This document shows, one piece after another, positions 1-8,728 of a stretch of DNA of 64,000 nucleotides. The notes below the pieces were generated by a model. The model was not told the DNA's origin. It saw only the letters and a program-made list of their open reading frames with translations, and did not search any database. Position numbers and translations under genes: made by a program. Position 1 is the first letter of the stretch; each line of letters begins with the position of its first letter. This stretch comes from Strigamia acuminata (lineage: Eukaryota > Arthropoda > Chilopoda > Geophilomorpha > Linotaeniidae): positions 6,575,087 through 6,639,086 of the forward strand of contig OX442314.1 of NCBI GenBank assembly GCA_949358305.1, in the 5' to 3' direction.

Positions 1-136
1 ATCACGTATTCATGTTTGTAAAGGCTTCCGTAGCTTATCTCGGTTAGGTTGTTGCTAAACTTAGCAACGTCTTGTATAAACCGAATTATCTATCTCAAAA
101 GGACTAATAAATTAGCCCAAAAGTAGAATCGTCACA
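1..136 (+). repeat. Element A 5' LTR, last 136 nt
   Basis: These bases repeat at 12612-12747 and end in GTCACA in both copies, two bases before the primer-binding site. The rest of this LTR lies left of the window. Confidence 0.9.
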
Positions 137-138
137 AG

Positions 139-156
139 TGGAGGTTCTACCGAGAT
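139..156 (+). promoter_or_regulatory. Primer-binding site, tRNA-Gln
   Basis: TGGAGGTTCTACCGAGAT is complementary to the 3' end of animal tRNA-Gln including CCA, with about one mismatch to the common isoacceptor. It sits two bases after the LTR end, the usual spacing for Ty3/gypsy. This should prime minus-strand cDNA. Confidence 0.75.
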
Positions 157-1251
157 AGGCTGCCAAATTTTAAATAAAATTTGAAGTTTTGCATGTCCAT
201 GATGAATTCGAGTAGTGTAACGTTTATGGTGATTTTTGTGTGTAAAAAATAAATTTCGTTTGAAATTTATATGTGTTTAATATATTTTTATTTTAGAACA
301 TCTTGCCAAGTTAATAAGTGTAACTCACTTTATTCCGATTTACCGCTGTGGGAATTGTAAGTTTTAACAAAACTAATAATTTCTACCGCGTGGTCAGGCC
401 TAAAGGCCTAACACGAAAATTGGAAAATCTTGCCCAAACTTGTTGAAGTTGGTCCCGCCCGGGTAGCGTCATTTTGTCATCGACAATCTGACAAAACCAC
501 GCGGTCGGGCCTAATTTTGAAAAGTTGACCTTTTTGACGGAATTCTTAAAGAATTCTATCAATTTAACAGTTGTTTTAATTTTAGAATATTTATTCACGT
601 GTGATTTGCTTGAGACTTCGAGTTAAACCTAAATTTATTTGCCTAAATAAATTAGAAAGAAAATTGACATTTTCGAAGGAATTAAAATTTATATTTTATT
701 TCAAAATGGTTTACCTTATTTTACAGACTTGTCCTACATTAAAATGTCGGTTAAAAATCATGATTTCAAGACCTTGGAATTAAATTTTAAGAATGGAATA
801 CCATTCAAATTTAGCGAAAGAAATTCTCGCTGTTGTGTTGCCTAGCAACCAGGTTGTGCAGAGAAGCCGTCGATTCAAACGATTTGACGCGCTTTATTAA
901 AATTGTGGGTTTTAATACTTTAAAATTCTCATGGAATGGTCATTTTTATTAAATAAATTTGATAATATTTTAGAGTACTTTGAAAAGTATCCATATTGTT
1001 TGGGACTACGTCATAACACTGAAATCTGACAAGATTAAGGTTCCACGAACTTAGTGATTTCCGCCAATCTCGGATGAGATTGGACTCTCGCGAGATTAGC
1101 GTTGATACTTGACCAATCAGAGAGGTGTCTTGAAGTACCCATACTTCCTTTCGAATAGTGTGACCACTGCTTCGTTTGCGACCCTCCTGAACGTTTGCAA
1201 CTTCATCGTTATCTCTCAGACTTAGGAAATTTTCTTAGTTTAAGTTTAGTT
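157..1251 (+). other. Element A untranslated leader
   Basis: AT-rich, with no convincing long ORF. It contains an RFX-type X-box palindrome at 837-849 (GTTGCCTAGCAAC) followed by a segment that recurs near the 3' end of the element at about 10797-10858. Two GC-rich related segments in opposite sense lie at about 386-405 and 497-513. The first ATG of the gag N-terminal frame is at 1252. Confidence 0.5.
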
Positions 1252-1665
1252 ATGACTAGTAACCAGCATCACATGAACACCCGCGGTAAGGAAAGAACTT
1301 GTTTGACCGGTGGAATGAATCTATCCGGGTTTGTACCTGCTCCTACTGGAATGGAAGAAGTGGGAAACCACGCGGTCCACAATGGCGTTTCAAATGAAAC
1401 AGCCGGACCATCTGGTGAAAATAGGATTTCACGTGAACCCACTCCGCCTGGAGAAGAGGAATGCATTCCTGAAGGTTCTCATTTAGGCCGAGGCGGTCTA
1501 TTATTTTGTCAGGATCACGGTTTGAACCCAAACCAATTTAGATCTTTGACCGAAGTATTAGATTTCGTGCACGCACGTCGTGCTACGTCGGAGCATCCTA
1601 ATTCCCCAGCCAGCCAAAGAATAAATAATTTTAGTCCCACTCCTTCGACGCCTATTTCTAGATAA
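1252..1665 (+). pseudogene. gag: Element A gag, N-terminal part, cut by a frameshift
   Basis: An ORF of about 137 aa from ATG 1252 to a TAA at 1663-1665. It resembles the N-terminus of element D Gag: both have a spaced pattern of L, FC, L, QF, E, FV and R residues (here about residues 85-110). The main gag frame opens at 1662 in the -1 frame, so the protein is split by one frameshift or a small indel. The shift does not look programmed, because the stop precedes the A-run and no slippery heptamer is present. It could also be a sequencing error in the A-rich stretch 1664-1669. Confidence 0.6.
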
Positions 1666-3473
1666 AAAATCAGTCGAATTTGACACCAGGAGATTTTACT
1701 CGTGCTTTCCAACAACGATTACGAGCGAATAACTTCGCTCGCAACCAACAAAGAGGATTTACAAATCCAGAGAACTTTGAGAATACGTTCAACAGAGCGA
1801 ATTTGGGTCCGCCTAATATGGCTAACCCTAATCCAAGTTTTCCAAACGGATCAAATAGTTGTCCGAATCTCGCTGGAAATTTGAACCCAAATTCAGGTGC
1901 GACAAGAGGTCCAAACCGCCGTTTTGACCCAAATTCTAGATTTGCAAATAATTCTAGTCCAGCACCTAACATGCAAAGGGGTCACCCAGTTCCTCCGAAC
2001 TCGAATAACCAAATTGACATGAATGATTTAAATAATCCTTCTAATCCTGAAACGCAAGGAGATTCCAATAATTATTTGAATCACGGTACACCAAGTAATT
2101 CGAACAATCGTCCGAATTTTGGTGGCTCAGGAAGTTCGAACAACCGTCCGAATTTTGACAATCGGGGTAATTCTAATAATCATTCGAATTATGGGAACCA
2201 AGGTAATTCGAATAACCATTCGAATTTTGGTAACCACAGTAGACCAAATCAAGGAGGGTCGAATAACTTCAACCCCAACAATGGTGGCTCAAGTCAAAAT
2301 AACTCGAGTCAATCAAACACTGGTGGATCGTCGAATGACCATTCGCGTCCCCCAAGCAGCTTTGGAATGACGGCTGATGACCTCGCGTCAATTGCCACGA
2401 CCATGCACAAATTAATGCAAGCTGGAAAAAGTTCCGCCATTGTCCCTCAAACTAACAGTTTGAAGCCCCCAGATATTCCTGTATTCTCTGGAAAGGCAGA
2501 TGAAAGCGAACGCTTTCTCACTATCGTAAAAAATGTCGCTTTCCTGCGAAACATGTCACTCGATGACATGCTTATCAAAGGCGTTGCTGGTTATCTAACC
2601 GAGCAAGCGCATGGTTGGTTCCATGAAAGGAGAGGAGATTTCACATCTTGGGATATATTTGAACAGGCGTTCAAAGAGAGGTTTGTAGCCACTCGACAAG
2701 AGCGGACGAACCAACTGACCAAGTTGAGACAACTTGAAACAGAAAGTCTTTACGACTTTATGCACAAATATTACCAGTTATGGATTTTACAAGACAACCT
2801 CGACGCGAAAGGGGCTGGAAGTCTGTTTATCGGGAGTGTAACTCCTGCTAACGATTTGCTTTTGCATATGCAAGGCCTAGCTGACTTACCTCTAACAGAG
2901 ATTTATAGCGCGGTTACAAAAAGCAAAAGCTTGTACAGTCGTACAGCTAATGGAGCAAAGGAAAATAATTCCAATCCAGTTGTTTTTCCACCTCGGAAAA
3001 CTGACACTCGTCCTCAGCCGAAGACAAATGCTAAATCTTTAACTTTGGATTCACAAGAACAACTTAATATTTGTGATGAAGAGTTACCTGAGGAGTGCGA
3101 AGCCGTTTATTTAATAAATGGAGTAGTAGATCAGACCAGACGTGGTCAATTAGTCTGTTACAACTGTAAACAGCCCGGACATATGCGTCGGGAATGTACA
3201 AATCCAAAACCACGTACAAATTTCAACTCTGAAGAGTTACAAAAACGTGGTACTCCGGATTCCCCGACTGTGGATCCAACCTCTAAACGGCCTAATAATA
3301 GGTGGATAACTCAAGAAGTGTTGGACGCAACACTAGATGCTAAACTTGATGCGAAATTAAATACTTTTGAAACTAAGTTACAAACTTCGCTGACCAACTC
3401 GTTGGCGGAAATGGTCAAAACTTTGATCAAGCCCGAATCGACAGATTCAAGTGCTACTAGTTCAAAAAACTAG
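1662..3473 (+). CDS. gag: Element A Gag, main part (capsid and nucleocapsid)
   Basis: About 600 open codons with no start codon of their own nearby; this continues the frame broken at 1662. The first 200 residues are a low-complexity Asn/Gly/Ser/Pro-rich stretch built from short repeats such as SNNRPNF. A retrotransposon Gag capsid core follows, with AHGWFHE and a W..F...F..RF pattern around 2600-2690. A CCHC zinc knuckle (C-X2-C-X4-H-X4-C, CYNCKQPGHMRREC) lies at about 3156-3197 and would bind genomic RNA. The C-terminus is coiled-coil-like and ends KN-stop at the frameshift heptamer. Gag should assemble cytoplasmic particles. The family call is firm; the start is not defined. Confidence 0.8.
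   Translation: MKNQSNLTPGDFTRAFQQRLRANNFARNQQRGFTNPENFENTFNRANLGPPNMANPNPSFPNGSNSCPNLAGNLNPNSGATRGPNRRFDPNSRFANNSSPAPNMQRGHPVPPNSNNQIDMNDLNNPSNPETQGDSNNYLNHGTPSNSNNRPNFGGSGSSNNRPNFDNRGNSNNHSNYGNQGNSNNHSNFGNHSRPNQGGSNNFNPNNGGSSQNNSSQSNTGGSSNDHSRPPSSFGMTADDLASIATTMHKLMQAGKSSAIVPQTNSLKPPDIPVFSGKADESERFLTIVKNVAFLRNMSLDDMLIKGVAGYLTEQAHGWFHERRGDFTSWDIFEQAFKERFVATRQERTNQLTKLRQLETESLYDFMHKYYQLWILQDNLDAKGAGSLFIGSVTPANDLLLHMQGLADLPLTEIYSAVTKSKSLYSRTANGAKENNSNPVVFPPRKTDTRPQPKTNAKSLTLDSQEQLNICDEELPEECEAVYLINGVVDQTRRGQLVCYNCKQPGHMRRECTNPKPRTNFNSEELQKRGTPDSPTVDPTSKRPNNRWITQEVLDATLDAKLDAKLNTFETKLQTSLTNSLAEMVKTLIKPESTDSSATSSKN
3464..3473 (+). promoter_or_regulatory. -1 ribosomal frameshift site A AAA AAC, then gag stop TAG
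   Basis: In the gag frame the bases read A AAA AAC TAG, a canonical X XXY YYZ heptamer. The -1 frame is open from 3470 into pol with no stop. The same heptamer is found at the gag end of elements B, C and D. Confidence 0.8.
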
Positions 3474-6400
3474 ATCCGGGGGACGAAGGTTTATTCCATC
3501 CCCCAGAAGTAGCTAATGCTACATCGGAGATTTTATTTATGGATGTAGACACAACTTGTCTTGAAATAGCCACTAGTCATAGTGGCGGAGTAGAGGAAAA
3601 TCTGCAAGAAATGACGGAGCAATTAAAAAATCTGACATTGTTTCCTCACAAGTGCTACACGAAGAAATTCTGTAGACTTCGCCGACTCAACAGAGTCATA
3701 GGCGGCAATAACTTGCACAACATTACTTTGGGTAATAATAAAGATGATCCTCGAATGAAGATCACAATTGGTGGGCTCACCTACAACGCGCTCATGGATA
3801 CAGGAGCATCTCAATGTTACATTGGGGAACAGCTTTTGTCTGAAACTCAGGCTCTGCCAGAATTTTTACAAGAAGCTCCCAGAAATATGTTGGTTAACGC
3901 TGTGGGCGTAGCACACAAGCCTGTCGGACAAATAACATTGTGCGTGCAATGGGCTGATGAATTCACACCAATGAATTTCATCGTTTTAGCAAAACGAGTG
4001 TGTGGCCTGATACTTGGTCACAATTTCATGCGCAGACAGAAAATTAGTCCGCATCCACATCTACAAGAGTTCTCTTGTGCAGATAAACTTAATTGGTCCG
4101 CCCCTTATGAGTCGGAAGAAGCCAATTTGGCCCTTGCCCCGTTGAATCGAATTACTTTCGAATATTTAGAAAGTCTAACGACTACAGTTGACTCAACTGA
4201 GCTGACAGACACTCCCGTGTTACCATGGGATGAGAAATTAGTAGAGGAGAGCGACTGCACTCCAGAACAACGACTAGCACTTCGCGAAGTGGTTAACTCG
4301 ATACCGAATGTATTTCGTGATCAAGTTGGGTGCACTAACGTGACCCAACATCGAATCAAGTTTAAAGAAGGGCATTCATTGCCCAAAATGCAGTATAGAA
4401 TGTATAACCCGGCTAAGAGAGCCATTATGACCAAACTAGCTGCAGAACTTGAACAGGATGGACTTATTGAAAAGGCCAAAGGGCCATTTATAAGTCATCC
4501 AGTCATCGTTGCGAAGCCTGACGGCTCGTATAGGATGTGTATTGACTACCGGTGGCTGAATGCCATCACCGAAGTCGAGGTAATACAGATGCCGAGCATT
4601 GACCTTTTATTGCATAATACGGGTCCGGCTAAGTATTTCACGTCCATTGACCTTGTCAAAGGTTACTACCAAGTCGAGATGTGTAAAGAAGATCGTCCAA
4701 AGACGGCATTTTACACGCCAAATGGTCCCTACCAGTTTGTGCGAATGCCGTTTGGCCTTTGCAATGCGCCTTGTACTTTCCAACGACTGATGGAAGGCAT
4801 TTTGGGCTCAGCTTTGCAAGACTACGCGTTAGTTTATTTGGATGACGTAATTGTGTATTCAGATAATTGGGATGATCATCTCAAACACGTTCGAGATGTT
4901 TTGGAAAGGCTTAACCAAGCCAACATGACAATAAATAAAGCGAAATCTCGTTTTGGGCGTACAGAACTAAAGTTCTTGGGCCACTGGATTAAACCCGAAG
5001 GTCTCTTCGGTGATCCCGACAAAATATCGGCGATCATGAAGTTTCCCACCCCCACGTGTGCTAAAGACATTCAGCGCTTTCACGGCATGACTAACTTCTT
5101 CCGGAAGTTTGTTCCAAATCACGGAACTATTGCCGCGCCATACACACGTATGATGAATGAGAAAACTCCATTTGAGTGGGGAGATGAGCAGACAGAAGCT
5201 TTTAATAGAATTAAAGAACTACTGTGTGGTGACAATTGTCTCCATAAACCAGACATGACTTTGCCATTTGTCGTCATGACTGACGCTTCTCATGAAGGCT
5301 TAGGAGCTGTCCTTTGCCAAGATGTCGATATATTCGACGAAAGGAAACAGAAAAACATTTCTGTACCCAGACCTGTAGCTTATGCAAGCAGAGTTTTACG
5401 TGGAGCGGAGAAGCGTTATACAACGCCGGAACTCGAATGTCTCGCAGTCGTGTGGGCTATCGATCGATTTAAACCATATCTCGAATATGGTACGTTCACT
5501 TTAGAGTCAGATGCAGAAGCACTGAAATGGTTGATGCGAACGCCTGAACCATCTGGGAAATTTGGCCGATGGGCCTTAAGAATCCAATGTGGAAATTTTA
5601 AAATTGTTTTTCGAAAAGGTGCTGCTAATCAAGTTGCAGACGCACTTTCTAGAGCTCCACTAACAGAGGAAGACATTCCTCTTCGAGATCATGTGGAACC
5701 TGTCGAAATTAAACAATACTGGCCTGAATGGGACGGAAATCCTTCTGTTTCATTAAATCGTGCCCCTGAGAAACGAGAATTTTTGGCTAGTATGCGTTCC
5801 TATTTTTCAGAAAATTCTAAAGAATGTTCTGAAGAAAGGGAGGGGGAAGAAGTACAAGAAACCTTGTACAGTGCGTTGACAGACGTACTTAAGGAAGTCC
5901 CTCCTACAAGGAGAGAAATAATAGATGCTCAGTTACTAGATACTGAATGCAAACGCATTCGAGAATATTTATTGAATGACAAGGTTGTTGGGATACCACA
6001 ATCTGAAATAAAAGAATGGAAAAACAAAGTCAAAAACTATTGTTTAGACAAAAAAGAAGTTGATGGTGATCAAATGATCATCTATTTTAACCCTTCGTTC
6101 GAAGAGGAATTAAACGATTTGGGAAATGGCTTTAAAGCCGTTGTACCCAGTGCACTCGTAAAACAAGTACTCTTCGCTTGTCATGGCCACCCCCTAAGCG
6201 GTCACGCTGGGATGAGTAAGACGCTTGAGAAAACGCGTTTAATATATTTCTGGCCTGGTATGAGTAGAAGTGTCAGGAACTACGTCAAAAGCTGCACGCA
6301 CTGTGCTCAGTACAAGCCTATTCAACAGAAAAGGCACGCAGCTCCTTACACACCACACAACATGACCAATCCTTGGGAATGTATTAACATGGACTTGATG

Positions 6401-7672
6401 GGCCCGAAACCCGCGGGAAGGTCCCAAAACCAGTATATCTTTGTCATTATTGACAATTGTACCAAGTTCGTTGAAATTAAGGCTTTGACAAAAGCCACGA
6501 GCGCTAACTGCATTCAAGAATTAAGATCTGTTACAAACAGATGGGGACACCCCAAAAAGATTGTGAGCGATAACGGAAAACAATTTGTTTCCGATATTTA
6601 CAATGAGTATTGCGAAATGTACAACATTCGCCCGTCTCATACGAGCACGTATCATGCCCAGGCGAACCCGACAGAGCGAGCCAATAGTGATATAAAGACG
6701 ATGCTGGCCCTGTACACAGACGTGCACACGCAATGGCCGCGTTATTTAGACGAATTTGCATTCGCAATGCGAAATAATGTTTCGGCAGCAACCGGCTCAA
6801 GCCCGATGCTGCTGAACACGGGACGAATCGTAACATTACCTTTCGACCCAAGGATTATTAAACATGCCAATCCATTTGACAAAGAAAATCCAGAAAAATA
6901 TGTCAGAGTACTATTGGATATATTACGTAGATCGCATCAAGAGATGCATCGCAGAATTCAATTGAATTTTGAACGACATAGAAAAATACACGAACAAAAG
7001 TTCGTAATTACGGAATTCGAAGTTGGAGATTTAGTTTGGAAACAAACTCACATTCTCTCGTGCGCAGATAAAAATATTTCTGCTGGTTTCGCGGAGAAGA
7101 GAGATGGTCCGTGGGAGATTACTAAAGTACTTCCAGGCGGAGCGTATAAATTACGCAAATTATCTGATGGTTCGATCGAAAAATCAGTGAACATTAAAGC
7201 GTTGTATCCCTATACTCCGTCGTACCCGATTGAGACTTGGAAAATAGGACAAAAGTCCGCCTCTTACTCGCCTCAAGAAAATCCTAAATGGATGGACGAA
7301 AGTAATCAACTTCCGGACACTGAAGAAATGGAGTTAATTCCTGAAACTTCCTCAGAAATTCCAATGGAATTATCCGACTCAACTTCAGTGCAGATTGACA
7401 AATCTGCGCCCATTAAGTCTAAACATAGACATAGACAACGCTTAACAGCTATAGAAAAGAAAGCGGCGTTGAAAAGAGGAGAAGTTTCAAAGAAACCACC
7501 TCGAAAACCCCGCAAACCCCAACCGGTAGTTCCTCGAACTAGCCTTCGTCCTCGACGAGAGCGAAGGCCGAATCCTAAATATTCGGATGAAAATTTCGTG
7601 CGAAATATTTCCGCGGTATTTAAGAAACCGTACCAACAACACGGCAAAGCCGCAAAGTTTTGTTGGAACTGA
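3470..7672 (+). CDS. pol: Element A Pol polyprotein (PR-RT-RNase H-IN)
   Basis: Intact frame entered by -1 frameshifting; the first ATG in frame is at 3539, from which 1377 aa can be read. Domains, numbered from that ATG: aspartic protease with LMDTGAS near residue 87; reverse transcriptase with YLDD at 433-436; RNase H with FVVMTDASHEGLG, ELECLAVVWA and ADALSRAP; integrase zinc domain HGHPLSGH...CTHC at about 882-925; integrase core with NMDLMGP, a second Asp in VSDNG near 1010 and the Glu in PTERAN near 1045; GPY/F-like module (DGPWEITKVLPGG) near 1190; basic tail. All catalytic residues that can be recognised are present. It copies RNA to cDNA and integrates it. Closest relative in this window is element D. 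Confidence 0.93.
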   Translation, partial: LDPGDEGLFHPPEVANATSEILFMDVDTTCLEIATSHSGGVEENLQEMTEQLKNLTLFPHKCYTKKFCRLRRLNRVIGGNNLHNITLGNNKDDPRMKITIGGLTYNALMDTGASQCYIGEQLLSETQALPEFLQEAPRNMLVNAVGVAHKPVGQITLCVQWADEFTPMNFIVLAKRVCGLILGHNFMRRQKISPHPHLQEFSCADKLNWSAPYESEEANLALAPLNRITFEYLESLTTTVDSTELTDTPVLPWDEKLVEESDCTPEQRLALREVVNSIPNVFRDQVGCTNVTQHRIKFKEGHSLPKMQYRMYNPAKRAIMTKLAAELEQDGLIEKAKGPFISHPVIVAKPDGSYRMCIDYRWLNAITEVEVIQMPSIDLLLHNTGPAKYFTSIDLVKGYYQVEMCKEDRPKTAFYTPNGPYQFVRMPFGLCNAPCTFQRLMEGILGSALQDYALVYLDDVIVYSDNWDDHLKHVRDVLERLNQANMTINKAKSRFGRTELKFLGHWIKPEGLFGDPDKISAIMKFPTPTCAKDIQRFHGMTNFFRKFVPNHGTIAAPYTRMMNEKTPFEWGDEQTEAFNRIKELLCGDNCLHKPDMTLPFVVMTDASHEGLGAVLCQDVDIFDERKQKNISVPRPVAYASRVLRGAEKRYTTPELECLAVVWAIDRFKPYLEYGTFTLESDAEALKWLMRTPEPSGKFGRWALRIQCGNFKIVFRKGAANQVADALSRAPLTEEDIPLRDHVEPVEIKQYWPEWDGNPSVSLNRAPEKREFLASMRSYFSENSKECSEEREGEEVQETLYSALTDVLKEVPPTRREIIDAQLLDTECKRIREYLLNDKVVGIPQSEIKEWKNKVKNYCLDKKEVDGDQMIIYFNPSFEEELNDLGNGFKAVVPSALVKQVLFACHGHPLSGHAGMSKTLEKTRLIYFWPGMSRSVRNYVKSCTHCAQYKPIQQKRHAAPYTPHNMTNPWECINMDLMGPKPAGRSQNQYIFVIIDNCTKFVEIKALTKATSANCIQELRSVTNRWGHPKKIVSDNGKQFVSDIYNEYCEMYNIRPSHTSTYHAQANPTERANSDIKTMLALYTDVHTQWPRYLDEFAFAMRNNVSAATGSSPMLLNTGRIVTLPFDPRIIKHANPFDKENPEKYVRVLLDILRRSHQEMHRRIQLNFERHRKIHEQKFVITEFEVGDLVWKQTHILSCADKNISAGFAEKRDGPWEITKVLPGGAYKLRKLSDGSIEKSVNIKALYPYTPSYPIETWKIGQKSASYSPQENPKWMDESNQLPDTEEMELIPETSSEIPMELSDSTSVQIDKSAPIKSKHRHRQRLTAIEKKAALKRGEVSKKPPRKPRKPQPVVPRTSLRPRRERRPNPKYSDENFVRNISAVFKKPYQQHGKAAKFCWN

Positions 7673-8728
7673 TAAGTTTTATTTAAAACTTAGAGACAGT
7701 AATTATTTTACATGTCTAACAGGTGTAGTGATTGAAAATCTCAACACCGGGGGACACTTTGATAGGAAGAGTATCGAAATTTATATTAAAATATGAATTT
7801 GTTGCGATTAGTTAAAAATATTCGATAGAGTATTTTATTATTTGGTCATATTTATATACGTATTTTAACTAAAATACGGAGAAATTACTTTGAAAAGTGA
7901 TAATCTCGCCTCTTCACGAGGATACGAGATTTACGAGGTGTGATTAAACCTCGAACCCGACAATTAATAGGGAATAAAATTCCCAAGGTTCTTTGCACAA
8001 AAAACACTTCGTTAAACACACGGATACTAGTGACTTCGTCCCTTCAACCGTCTTCGCTTTTCGACTCGAGAATTCGACGCTAATTCATTTAGCCAACTTC
8101 AAGCACGAAAACTAGCTTCAACAGTAAGTAGTTTTCGAACTTATTCTTTGACCAAAGAATTACAAAAAATTGTTCGCAACAATTGAAAAATATCGGTGTC
8201 CCGATAAAAGTTAAAAGTTCACGTGTTGTTATAAGCGTGAATCGGCATTAAATCACTCTGGAAGTTTAGCTATTCAGTCGAATAGTTGGGTTAAATATTA
8301 ATAATGAATTATTAAGATTTAAGTACGTAGGCACTAATTATTTAAATCAAGTCGCGGTCGAGGCTTGGATAAATTATTTGGCGATGAATTTTTCGATGTG
8401 AGATATTTATTAGACTAAGTGTTAATTAATTAATACGAAAGATATTTTGATACTCGAAAATTGGATTAAATAGTTTATAGAAACGAAAAGAATTTTTCTT
8501 TTGAAAAATCAACAAGTTGCGATTTTCGATGAAAATCTCTGTCGACGAGTCCATTCTCGTGTCATAAACACAAGGGGAATGTGACTCATTAGTGTCACGT
8601 GTTAAGGGTTATAAATAACTCGAGTTGTGTATTTTCGTTGCGAACAATACGTTTTAATTCTTTGGACTCAAGGAATGACTATTTAGAGTGGAATTATTTT
8701 TAATAAAATAATTTATTTGCGTCTGCAG
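7673..8728 (+). other. Element A spacer with putative intron before third ORF
   Basis: About 1 kb, AT-rich, no long ORF. A strong donor-like GTAAGT lies at 8124-8129 and an acceptor-like tract ending CTGCAG lies at 8723-8728, directly against the ATG of the third ORF. If used, the intron is 605 nt. The same arrangement occurs in elements B and C, which is the main reason to propose splicing. Confidence 0.45.

Noticed and set aside
1269-1715. Minus-strand ORFs opposite gag of element A and other antisense ORFs within gag, pol and third ORFs
   Set aside because: They are shadows of the coding strand with no motifs of their own.
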